DNA of 64,000 nucleotides from Symsagittifera roscoffensis (lineage: Eukaryota; Xenacoelomorpha; Acoela; Convolutidae), in the NCBI RefSeq assembly GCF_963678635.1, contig NC_087063.1, positions 71,009,617-71,073,616 on the forward strand. Direction: 5' to 3'. Positions 1 to 12,100 of this stretch are shown piece after piece (the stretch's first letter is position 1; every line of letters starts with the position of its first letter). Position numbers and translations under genes: made by a program. A model generated the notes under the pieces. That model saw only the letters and a program-made list of their open reading frames with translations. It was not told where the DNA came from and searched no databases.

Positions 1-1831
1 ACGTCATCAAACACGGTAATCGATTTCCTTCAAGATTATTTTTACCACCATGGGATTCCTAACTCTCTTCGTGTCGACCACGCATCCTGTTTTACTAGTC
101 AGGATTTTATATTATTCTGTAATTTTTTTAATATCAAATTAATATTTTGTACAGTCGGGGACCATCGTTCTAACGGTCTTGTAGATAAACTTGTTCATAC
201 TGTAAAAATTAAGTTATTAGCAATGTCAATAGAACAACAAAGACTTACCTTACAATTCGCTATCTCGAAAATTGTTTGGAACTTACGATCTTCCTGCCAA
301 TCAAAAATAAAATGTTCACCATTCGAAATACATTTTAATAGAAAACCGAACACGATCTGGAAACAATTGGCATCTAGTAATTTATCCGGTGGGATTTTAG
401 ACAAAGGGAAGTCAATCTTAAGCAAAGAAAGGGCCTTTGACTGGAACGCGGACGATCGGATAGAAGACGGTTACAAAGACTGTTTAGTACCAAAGAAGAA
501 CCAGTCACCACTTGAGAAAGGGTACGACTCAGACCATCCTGCAGATTCAAAACCGTCTTGTTCCCGAGTGTCTCTAAAAAGCCTGTTTAAAGGTAATTTA
601 CTCCGAAAGACCAATGGAAGTATAAACGGAAATCTTCTCTATAAACAATTGGGCCAGAAAATAATAAACTCAACAAAATCTATGGTTGAACTATCCGACG
701 GAAAAATCATTAGAAAATCGGACATCGCCATCCCAAAGTCTAAATCTTCTACAATCCGTTCATTCAAAGAAAATAATTCTTTTCCTTCTTTTATTAACAC
801 TGATTTACAAGTAGGTTCAAGAAAGACTAACAAAACAAAGCCCCAACAGACAGGGAAACTAGGCCCTAAAACGAGACGACAAATAGAGCTTCCTACTCCG
901 GTTACCACTAGGTCTAGAGGGATAAACCAACCAATTAAACTCAACAAGTCAAAACGAACCCAAAATAAAGCTTCGACGTCTAACACTGGATATTTAGCAG
1001 GTGACGAATCCATGTTCATTCCGTCGGATACATCTGACATCAGTGATTGGGAGTGAATCGCGGGTGGTTTCCCATGCAGGGAAATGATAAGAGAACGTTT
1101 CATTTCGGATAACCCCATTTTTAACGAAGAACATACCTCATCATTAAATCCCCAAACATATCAAGCTAATATAAAACCTGAGATTTTAGACGAACAACTC
1201 CAATCGTCGGACACAGCGGAATGTCCAATCAGTATAAAACCAGCTGCCCAAACTACCTCCAATTCACCTAACAAACCTCCTACTACTGCAACATCGGAGG
1301 GACTAAACGCTCCGTTGGATACAACGAAGGAATCGGAGAGAGAAAATCCTATCGAATTTCCAGTCTTCGAGATAGAAGACTCCTCTGATGAAAACGCGAT
1401 TGTTGAGGAGAGGCATCCAAAGGAGACCATCATCACTGGTAATGATTTTAAATTCAGACGTTCAAGGCGAAATGTTGGACCTCCCCATTTTTATGCTTAA
1501 CGATTGTACATAGATATTATAGATAAGAACGAAAACCAACCAGGCTCCGCGAAAAACCCAATACATCTGGACGAAAATGACAGTTTGGGCACCATTACAA
1601 GGAACAAAGACCATTATAAGGAATCCCTCGGATATTCAAACCCCTATTTTCGACATCCAATCAGAAGAATGTACCTCCGACTCAGTGATCTCCTCATCCT
1701 CAGATCAAATCTCTATTATCTCCACTGACGAATCCCTGAGAGAGGCCGTGAATAGTTTGGAAAATTATATAGACTTAGATAGTGAAATTTTCAACGCGGA
1801 GTTAGAGAAATTTATGGAAGGGGACAGTTAA
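1..1831 (+). pseudogene. Ty3/Gypsy-type integrase C-terminal part, decayed
   Basis: The reading frame is open from base 1 to a TGA at 1054-1056, continues in the same frame to a TAA at 1498-1500, and then shifts into another frame that ends near 1831. The first 220 bases encode the second half of a retroviral-type integrase core. The Asp of a VDHASCF motif (codon 76-78) is followed exactly 36 residues later by GLVDKL, where the catalytic Glu is expected, so the D-35-E pattern reads D-35-D. A CSPFEIHFNRKPN stretch matches the equivalent region of the intact element at 43240-43270 (ITPFEAHYGRKPN). The rest is a basic, Ser/Thr-rich C-terminal extension with no recognised domain. Two stops, one frameshift and the replaced catalytic residue indicate a dead copy. 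The 5' part of the element is outside the window. Confidence 0.8.
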
Positions 1832-2126
1832 ACTAAAACAAAAAATTCGCATTTAGACTTTAATACTTTTATTAGTACTTCATTACAGTGCAGTTAGAAT
1901 CTATCTACGTTTTGTAGTCATCGATTATAATCCGCCGGAATCATGAATTGTGCTATTACATCTTTCTAATCAGTCACTCCTTCGGAGCATTAAAATTTCA
2001 TGGTTATATTGGGCAGTATTTAATTTTTCAATCCCTTGGTTGGACTCCTTGAGGGAGAGAAAAGGGTTAGTTATCTTGTTACGTACCATAGCGTATAGTA
2101 GTTTATTTTTTTCCCACTAAGGGGAA
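1832..2126 (+). mobile_element. 3' untranslated region and polypurine tract of the decayed LTR element
   Basis: No coding sequence is visible here. The stretch ends in CTAAGGGGAA immediately before a TGTT. The intact element at 45391-45399 has the same arrangement (CAAGGGGAA before TGTTATCC). I infer that this is the plus-strand priming tract of the older copy. Confidence 0.6.
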
Positions 2127-2350
2127 TGTTGCGAATCATACCATTCTTCTTATTTCATTTAATTAGTTTTAAATACTTTAACTGGTTAATTTATATTTGA
2201 CCTTGGTTTGTTCATTCTCTCCGACGGAGAAAATGATCTCTCACTTTTTTAATGTTTTAATACAGAGATTAATTCACTTTTTAAACATATCTTATTTGTA
2301 ACTAAGTAGAATTATCCGTAACAAAGAAACATTTTATCAGACAAAAAACA
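2127..2350 (+). repeat. Probable 3' LTR (start clear, end uncertain)
   Basis: The sequence starts TGTTGCGAATC directly after the polypurine tract, as expected for an LTR 5' end. The 3' end cannot be fixed because no second LTR lies in the window. CA-ending candidates are near 2323 (GTAACA) and 2350 (AAAAACA). Confidence 0.45.
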
Positions 2351-3127
2351 GATATTCGTCGACGGGCATGGTGTTTAACGCCATGGATACTTTTTACAGT
2401 ATCTAGCATTATAAATTACATTGAAAATTGAACTTTTAAAAATGGATTCACTTAATTCAATGATCAACAAGTGAGCAAAAATTCAGAGAACAAGAACCTT
2501 GGCTATGAAAAATTAGAAGAATTAAAGAATCTTTGGCAAATTCAAAATATCGGGCAGGTTGGTACGGGTCAAGTTAGTTGTCTTGAGAAAAAGTTTCACG
2601 TAAACTAGAAATTATGAAAAATATAATAAAAAATAGGCAGGAAAATTACATCACATGCTTAGGTCCAAAAGATTGCAAGTCCGAATCTCAAGTGGAACCC
2701 GCTGCCATTAGCCATCACATTTTTTTTGTTGAGGCCCAACAGCTTTTCATTAACCAAATTATATGCTTGCTTCTGCTGCAAAAATTTTCAGCTTGATTTT
2801 GGTATATTTTGGTCTTTTCCTTGCAATGTGTTACTGTAATGTGAATGTTTCGTTTTGTATATATTGTTGAAGTTGAAGCCCCAACTTGACAGAACAGTTT
2901 GAGTCAATATTTGACTGATTATTATTCCGACCATTTTCCAAAGTTTTTTCACCCATTTTTCTCAACAAAAAATCGTTAAAATGTATTTTTTTTAAATTTG
3001 TAGTTATTGACAATGAACTTAGAAGTTGAACCTTCTGGGCTACCTGCACAACAACCAGCTTCTCCTGATTTAATATGAGAATTGGTATTATTTTTAAACC
3101 TTATTATTATTTTTTAAATTTTTTCAG
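2351..3127. other. AT-rich sequence without a recognised gene
   Basis: I see no convincing exon here. In particular there is no signal-peptide exon that would start the Ig-superfamily gene. A TTTTCAG acceptor closes the stretch at 3127. Confidence 0.5.
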
Positions 3128-6100
3128 TCTCTGTGAGCATGAATCCACAGTCGAAGCAGGTGCCCCTGTACAAGGACGTGTTCATGAGTTGTGAGTTCCG
3201 CTTCTCCCCCTCCTCCCCCAACCAGGCCAGCCCCCCTCTGGAGGAGACCGGGAGTGAGATAGTCTGGCTGAAACAGACCCCCGGCACCTCCATGTTCAGA
3301 CCAGTTGTACAGTCCAAAGGCACTGGGTACATGGCAAGAACGTAAGTAAACACAAAACACTGATGGCTAAACTATTCTGCTCGTAGTGTATGAAGCGAAA
3401 ATTGGTCGCATGACTATTTTTTTGCAACAACAAAAACTAAATTCAAATGAAATATTCTGCACGCAACGCAGTAATCAGGAAGGAAGGAAATGCCCAGCAG
3501 TTCTGGGGGACTTGGTTTAGAGTGATCCACGCAACTACTCGACAAGGATATCAGATCAAACAGTTTTGCATCAAACGACTTTTTATCATTCTGATTTAAT
3601 TGTAGAGCCAAATTCTAGATCTATCAAGTAATCCAGATCAATCTACCTTCATTCACTAACTGAATTAACTCTAGACATAGTAGCTGTGAAAAATCAGTTG
3701 CAAACTGGGACATTGCTGATATTTTAAGAGACTGAATTTTGATCGGCAACCCTTTTGATCGGCGTCAAAATGTACAAGAAACGGGAGAACGATTTACAAA
3801 CCAATAAGTTTTTGATCCAATACGTTTTTATAAGGTTTTGATCAAAATATCACTTAAAAGAAATAGAATTTTCATCAATTTTTCTCAAGAATAGTCATGT
3901 TGTAAGTATCAAAGCAAAGTAGGAGTTTCTCGAGATTTTATAAACGTGCGGTCAATCGATTTGGTTACCTTGGAAAAGAATCCGCCCTCTTCTCGCGGCA
4001 CTTATTTGATGGCCATTTTGCAATTATTAAAATGATCGCAGTCTTGCCTTAATTGCAATGATTGTGACTAATTGTTACAAACAGTAGTCAGCTAAAATGT
4101 GGTTCAAATTGTTCATGTAGTTTGTTTCAAATCTAAAAGAAAACTGGTTAAACTTACTTGCTCACCGTTTCCTTAAAATCTCATTCTTTAACTCTGAGTT
4201 GTGGTCCCGAGAACGAAGATAGGTTTGCGCAGATTGTTCTGCGAGTGGGGAAATTAAATCAAAAGCATCAAAATCTGCTGATGTTTTTGTTCCAACCATT
4301 TGAAAAATGGGGAGCAATTTGGTATTCGGGTGTCGTTCAGTTTTTATTATTTTTGTTTTCCACGCAAAATCAGCTAACGCAAATAATCATTGGAATGGGC
4401 CGAGTATTATATCATAATTTTCAAATCAAAAAGTTGTCCCAGCATCAAGAAAGAAAACAAACTTCAAATTTTTGATTCGAGCGAATCAAGCGAGCAAGCA
4501 GGCTTACAATAGCTTATTTTAACAGCTTAATAGTTTAAAATAGCCTAATTTAAGCTGTCAAAACCTAAATTCACTCGAGTAAAATTTTTTGAGTTTTTAA
4601 GCGCTTTTCGGAATCAAAAAGTTCAAAAAATTAAACGATTGCAAAAAAAAATTAAAATTTTTTGATTTTTTTTGTTCCGACCAGTTGAAAAATGTGGAAA
4701 AACTTCGAATTCGGGTGTGTTTCTTTTTTTTTGTTTTCCGCGCAAAATCAAGTATCACAAAACATCATCGGGTTGATTTGAATGATATATCATATTACAG
4801 CCCTTTCAGTCTTGATTGAAACAAAATTAAAATTCCAAAGTTTTTTTGAACTGTGAGAAAAACCGGGCTTAATTTAGACCAATTATAATAGCTTATATAT
4901 TTTTAATTTTAGTTTTACTTGAGTTTATTTAGAGTTTTATTAACGCCATTTTAAGAGTCATAAACTTCAAAACTCCAAAAGTTCTGCAAATAAAAACTGA
5001 AAAAAAAGTTCGATTGTTTTATAATTTTTTTTGTTTTCCTAGTCATTTTTCTTTTAAAATTATTGTCCAGTCTGCCTGTTTTACTATGACTGTCGAATAT
5101 GCATAAAATTTTTGTTCAGATCCTCTTATCACACCAAGAACACAAACGGCACTAATTTGAAAGAAAAGACAGTTTGTGTGCTTTTTAAAACTATTAAAAC
5201 ATTATGTTCTACCTGCACAGTAGCCGGCTATCCTTGTTTTTTTTTCTTTTTTTTCCACGCAAAATCAGGTACCACAAATAATTATCGGACCGGTTTGAGT
5301 GATTAATTATAAAAAAATCCTTATAGTCGTGATTTGAACCACATAAAAAATTCAACAATTTTTTCACCGTTTCGAGAAAAACCGGTTTGAAATTTTTGAT
5401 TTTTCGTCTTATTTCGAGCGAACAAAGCCAGGGAGCAGTCTTAACTTAACTGCTTAAAAACTTACAATCGCTTAATTTAAAAAGTAAAAAACTTAGTTTA
5501 ATTCGAGTAACGTTAGTTAACTTTGATTATTTTAGCGTTTTTTTGGAATCAAAATCTTGAAAAATTCAAAACACTTGAAAAACATGTTTTTTTTAAATAT
5601 TTTTTGATTTTTCAAGTAATTTTGTTAATTTGAAATAAAATTGTTTTTTAATTGGCTTATTTACTATGACTGTCAAGTATGCCTAAGCTCTGTTTTTTTC
5701 CTTCAGATTCTTTTATGAGACCGCAGAAAAAAAACAACACAAATCTGCAAAAAAAATTTTTTTTGTATTTTTAAGACTATGATCGGAATATTCTGTGCTA
5801 TTTGCACAGTAACCGGTTATCCTTGTTGTATTTTGAGCTAGTTTTGTTATAGTTAGTGTGATTTCGAGCTCATCAAAGAATGGTATGTTTTCGCTGCTCG
5901 CTAATTGGGTCGTTCTTGTTTACAGTTTTTTTCATCTTCGTTCTTTATTTCGCCTCCCAATGAAATTTATGCAAGCGACTGTGAAGCTAGGGCTGATGTA
6001 AATCGAAGCTACTTTATTGATGTTTTTTTGCTTCCATTTTCTAATTGACAAGATTTCTTGAAATCTGAAAGTATTCAACTTAGGTTGTTGATTCTCGAAT

Positions 6101-9100
6101 GGGTTTTAAATAAATTTTCAGATACTTCATCATTCACTTTTTTCGAAAAATTTCTGCTAAGCCAAGGGAGGATCTAGGATTTTTTCGAGGGTGGTAGATT
6201 TTCCAAAATTTTGCGATAATTTGAGGTTCTTTGATTTTTATTTCGAGCAAAATGATTTTCGGACTCTATTTGAGCAAAAAAATATGCACCGCAGGCAATT
6301 TTTTGAAAATTAACTAGTCAAAAAAATTGCCTTGGAAACTTTTGACCGAAAACTTGCGTTTTTTCGGCACTCTCCCCTTTAAAATTAGAAAAATTTTAAG
6401 GTTTCGTCGGCCTAAACTGGATGTCATGTTTTGGTCAGATGTTTTGGTGGACTAAAGTTTGAACCTCATAATCGATTCTCCTGGAAGTCATTGTAAGTCT
6501 TGAGAGTAGAACCATAGTTGGAGCGGCATGGAAATCTTTGAACTATTTTTTTAGCTCTTGAATTTGTTTTCTGGAAAAACTTGTCATTAGATTGCTGCAG
6601 TATTTGAGTCTGAAAACTGAAAAAAAAGTTCGATTGTTTTATGATTTTTTTTGTTTTCCTAGTCATTTTTCTTTTAAAATTATTGTCCAGTCTGCCTGTT
6701 TTACTATGACTGTCGAATATGCATAAAATTTTTGTTCAGATCCTCTTATCACACCAAGAACACAAACGACACTAATTTGAAAGAAAAGACAGTTTGTGTG
6801 CTTTTTAAAACTATTAAAACATTATGTTCTACCTGCACAGTAGCCGGCTATCCTTGTTTTTTTTTTCTTTTTTTTTCCACGCAAAATCAGGTACCACAAA
6901 TAATTATCGGACCGGTTTGAGTGATTAATTATAAAAAAATCCTTATAGTCGTGATTTGAACCACATAAAAAATTCAACAATTTTTTCACCGTTTCGAGAA
7001 AAACCGGTTTGAAATTTTTGATTTTTCGTCTTATTTCGAGCGAACAAAGCCAGGGAGCAGTCTTAACTTAACTGCTTAAAAACTTACAATCGCTTAATTT
7101 AAAAAGTAAAAAACTTAGTTTAATTCGAGTAACGTTAGTTTACTTTGATTATTTTAGCGTTTTTTTGGAATCAAAATCTTGAAAAATTCAAAACACTTGA
7201 AAAACATGTTTTTTTTTAAATATTTTTTGATTTTTCAAGTAATTTTGTTAATTTGAAATAAAATTGTTTTTTAATTGGCTTATTTACTATGACTGTCAAG
7301 TATGCCTAAGCTCTGTTTTTTTTCCTTCAGATTCTTTTATGAGACCGCAGAAAAAAAAACAACACAAATCTGCAAAAAAAATTTTTTTTGTATTTTTAAG
7401 ACTATGATCGGAATATTCTGTGCTATTTGCACAGTAACCGGTTATCCTTGTTGTATTTTGAGCTAGTTTTGTTATAGTTAGTGTGATTTCGAGCTCATCA
7501 AAGAATGGTATGTTTTCGCTGCTCGCTAATTGGGTCGTTCTTGTTTACAGTTTTTTTCATCTTCGTTCTTTATTTCGCCTCCCAATGAAATTTATTCAAG
7601 CGACTGTGAAGCTAGGGCTGATGTAAATCGAAGCTACTTTATTGATGTTTTTTTGCTTCCATTTTCTAATTGACAAGATTTCTTGAAATCTGAAAGTATT
7701 CAACTTAGGTTGTTGATTCTCGAATGGGTTTTAAATAAATTTTCAGATACTTCATCATTCACTTTTTTCGAAAAATTTCTGCTAAGCCAAGGGAGGATCT
7801 AGGATTTTTTCGAGGGTGGTAGATTTTCCAAAATTTTGCGATAATTTGAGGTTCTTTGATTTTTATTTCGAGCAAAATGATTTTCGGACTCTATTTGAGC
7901 AAAAAAATATGCACCGCAGGCAATTTTTTGAAAATTAACTAGTCAAAAAAATTGCCTTGGAAACTTTTGACCGAAAACTTGCGTTTTTTCGGCACTCTCC
8001 CCTTTAAAATTAGAAAAATTTTAAGGTTTCGTCGGCCTAAACTGGATGTCATGTTTTGGTCAGATGTTTTGGTGGACTAAAGTTTGAACCTCATAATCGA
8101 TTCTCCTGGAAGTCATTGTAAGTCTTGAGAGTAGAACCATAGTTGGAGCGGCATGGAAATCTTTGAACTATTTTTTTAGCTCTTGAATTTGTTTTCTGGA
8201 AAAACTTGTCATTAGATTGCTGCAGTATTTGAGTCTGCGGCGGAAAGCTCCGTTCCACTATAATTCGGTTATGTTCTGGGATATTTAAAACCGACAAGTA
8301 CAACAATTGGAACTTGCACTTCTTACAACATCTTTTTGTCGACGGAAATCTCAAGTGATTTGTTTCCTTTACTGATTCAAATCCAATTAAAACAAAAATT
8401 GTTTCAAACTCTTCATCAAACCCCTGATGTACTATAAAAAATGGCATATCTTGCTAAAATTTATCTGGGAGTTATACAGACAACGCATTGAAGAATACTA
8501 TATACACCCGCAAAGTTGAAAAACAAATTAAATCAAAAAATTTGTTTTTTTTTGGATAATTACAATCATTTTCAAGTAATATATGCCCCCCCCCCAAAAA
8601 AAAAAGAATTAATTCGAAAAAAAAACGTTGGATGAGTGCAAAAAAGGAAGTTTTTAATTTTTTTGCACTGAACTCTAGTAGCTGTACTGAAACGTATTGA
8701 GGAGACTTAGAGATCTGGTTACCAAATTTTTCTAAAGGTTCCACCATTGGTACTATGTTAGGACATCCATCTATCGGTTGACCAAACTCATAGATGAGTT
8801 TTTTGAAAGCACCTTGGGCGCCATTATACATTAAGTTTATGGTGGTCGCGAGCCAAAAAAAAGCAATTTATTGGTCAAGGTTTTTTCTTTTGAAATGACC
8901 TCTCCCCCTTTGAAAAGTTCCTACGTACTCTACTGCTTCGACTGATGTACCATCATAAAATCATTAACAAGTTAGAATTATTCGACCGCTATGTTTTTGG
9001 AAATTGTTGCTTTTCAATTTAAAACTAGCGTCAATATCTAAGTTTTAGATGACAAAACAAAGGCAACTTTTTTTTCGTGCACATGTAATTAAGGAAGCTG

Positions 9101-12100
9101 TAGAACATTACATAAATTTGAGATATATAATTATTTTGGATCATAGAAACATAACTGTTTTGTTTTTCGCAGAGTCGTTTTTCAGTGCCGTGTCTACACT
9201 TATGCTAAGTTCTGGGTACCCTATAGTTTTTTTCTAAATCATTTTTATTTTAATAACGATTATACATGTGGAGTTTCCTGCAACTCATTCTCTACGATGG
9301 ATGATTTGTTTCACATACTCCTTACCCGGTGCGCTCGGGGTGGTGGGGGGGGGGGAGTTTAATAGTTCTTTGCACCTATTGTGCTGAGTTGTGATTTATT
9401 GTATTGTGTGTTTCTAGAGTGAAAGTGCGTGTGCTGTCTTACAACGAGGAGAAGCAGACCAAGTCCTCGTCCCTCGAGGTCCGCAGAATATCGGAGGCGG
9501 ATGCCGGCTACTACAAGTGCATCATTGGAGGGGGCAAAACAGCCGGCGGTCAGGAAACCAATGTGGCTCAGCTGCAAATAGGTACTGCAACAGCAATCAC
9601 TCAAATAAGCGAGAGGCACACACACTCCTTTTCTAAACCTCCCCCTCCCTCCTCTTCTTTTAATGTCGAACACTCGCGTGGGTCGAAATTCTATCTTCGC
9701 CGCCGTAGTATCACATCGTTTTGCTTATACGCTTTGGCATCTGTCAAATTTCAATTGTATTAGCAATTAATTAACCCAAAGGGTAAAATATGAGTAAAGG
9801 AGCAAATTTAGCTAGCAAGCGATCAATTTTCAATCGAACTAAGAAGAGAATTAACATTAACTTAGTTGAAAATCTGGGGGCCTGTCGAAAAAGTTGGACC
9901 CATCATTGTCTGACTGCAGTGAACTACTTTGTGCAATAGTGCCTGGCATCTCAGTCAGCCCGAGTGTGGTTAGCATCGAACCAGACAGACCCTTCCGCAT
10001 CTACTGCAACGTCACTTCCACCCAACAGGGATCCCGATTCTCACCCGGAGGCCCCAGGGGACTGGGAGGGGGAGTGCTGGACAACACTATCACGTGGACT
10101 TATGCCAGCACCAGGCTGGTGGACCCAGATGACCCCATTGCCATGCAGAGACTCATGGAAACTGCGAGGCAGTTGTCCTCATTGCCAAAACTCCAATTCG
10201 AGTTAGTTATTTTTAACCCCCATTTTGAACTCGAAAAGTAAAAAAATTCATGTCAACTAACTTTTAATTACCATTTTCGGCTGTTAAATATGCGAATGTT
10301 TGTGTCAACTATGCCATTTTGAAATATTTGTTTGTACTTTCAAAATGGGAAGGAGCTAAACGAGGCCAATTTTTAGTACCATTGGTCCCCTAGTTGTCAC
10401 GGCAAAATCGGACTCAATAGAGCCCATATTTATTTAGACAATAGGGTTCGCTCATCCAATTCCATCCAAGTGGGGACCCAAATTGGGCTTATATGCCTCT
10501 TTTCTATAAAAACCAGAAGCACCTCGCGGGAAGCGCATCCCATTTCTGTAGTTTGTCTGAATCATCTCTGATACCTTTGTTAGAGAAGACAGAAAGAAAG
10601 AAAGAAATAAAGAAAGAAAGAAAGAAAGAAATTATTACGTCAATTGTATATATATGATGAAATATAGAAAAATTGTGATCAAAAATTGCTTTCAAAAATT
10701 TAATGAAATGTGCATCTTACAACATGTAAACAATTGAAGAAGATAGACTAATGAAATAGGAAACGCCCACTTAGGATGCAACCAGCAATTGTATTCCTTT
10801 GTTGCATCAATTAGTAGAGTAGCTTTGTATTTGTTCTATTTGTAAATTATATTAAAACAATTTTTACAAAAAAAAAAGATCAATGAGCTAAATTTTAAAA
10901 AAAATGAAAGAGGTGAGCTCAATAAAGATGACGAAGTGAGCACAATCATCTTCTCTGAGACATTGGGGACTAATAACTTGGACTTTTATGCTGAAAGTTG
11001 GGCTCATTTGTCTCATTTTACTAGAAACGGGGCTCTTTCAACCCGTTTTTTTAAAAGTTGGGTTCATTCATCTGTTTACAAAGAAAAAAGAGATCAAAAT
11101 GAGGACTAATTTCAACCCGTGTGGTTTTCAATCTATTTTCAACTTTTATTTCTGATAAGTTCTGAGCAAATGTTTTTCGCGAGATTTTTGAAGTACATAA
11201 TTCATGCACAATTTGGGTTTATACATTCAAGCTTATTAGATCCATAGTTAGTGTGATTGTTTGTAGGTTTTTACACTCCAAATTAATAAATAAGAAAAAA
11301 CATGGTCTAGCAGTTTTTGATAATTGTACAGCAAGTATCAACTCTCGTTTGTATCAAGTGATAAAAAATTTAAAAAAAACCCAAAAAATTGAAAAACTCC
11401 AATGGCGTAACAAAACTGTTTAGGATTTTCCGGTTTTACAGTAAGTTTTAAATTACAAGAAGTTCTGTGTTAAACTTCTAATTTAACTCTGCGAGATTAG
11501 TTTGCTTTGCAGTATTTAGTAGAAATGCTTGCATCTCAATCGTCCATTTACCAAAAAAATAGTGTCTGATTATTTAGTTGATTAAATCATTTAAAATAAA
11601 ATCTTCGTGCAAAGCCACCGGCTATCCACTCGATAATATTGAGGTAAGAAGGAGGCTGCTCTTGTTACATTTGAAGTCGAACAAATGAAAAAAGACTTAG
11701 TGTGTCCTATTTCACTGGTTTCTGAGCCAGATTTATTCGCCGCCAATGCGTTACAAGATCGTTATATGATGCAAATTGGCTAAATTTGTAAGGTTCAAAC
11801 CCCATAATTTTACGAAAAAAGAATACAGGTGAAAATGTTCCGCCCAAAACTGCTGGTTCAAAATTCAGAAATTATCAGGAGACTATTCCGTTATTTTTTT
11901 TAACGTGGAAATGGTTAGAGTTATAGGGTTATCAGCGTTATCAGAGTTAGATAATAGAAACATAGCAAAAAAATTATATTATTTATAGCAATTTATTACT
12001 TTTTAATTGATTTTCCCACACTATGATTCAAAATTCAAACTATAATTCCCAAACTACTACATTAATTCAAACGATGAGTTTTCCTAGGTAATGAATTTCT

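Larger units (their letters stand above)
3342..9417. other. Intron of the Ig gene, repeat-filled
   Basis: This intron has a GTAAGT donor and a TTTCTAG acceptor. It holds the 1.62-kb tandem duplication and several units of the dispersed CGCAAAATCAG repeat. No exon was found in it. Open frames on the minus strand at 8091-8447 and 8472-8831 have a Cys-rich CCKKCKFQ stretch and could be transposase debris, but I cannot assign them. Confidence 0.7.

Noticed and set aside
4158-4475. 105-aa plus-strand frame
   Set aside because: It lies in an intron and contains a unit of the dispersed CGCAAAATCAG repeat. There is no protein signature.
8091-8831. Two minus-strand frames of about 118 aa, perhaps transposase
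   Set aside because: Part of the first lies inside the duplicated non-coding unit. The Cys motif alone does not identify a family, so I left it unassigned.
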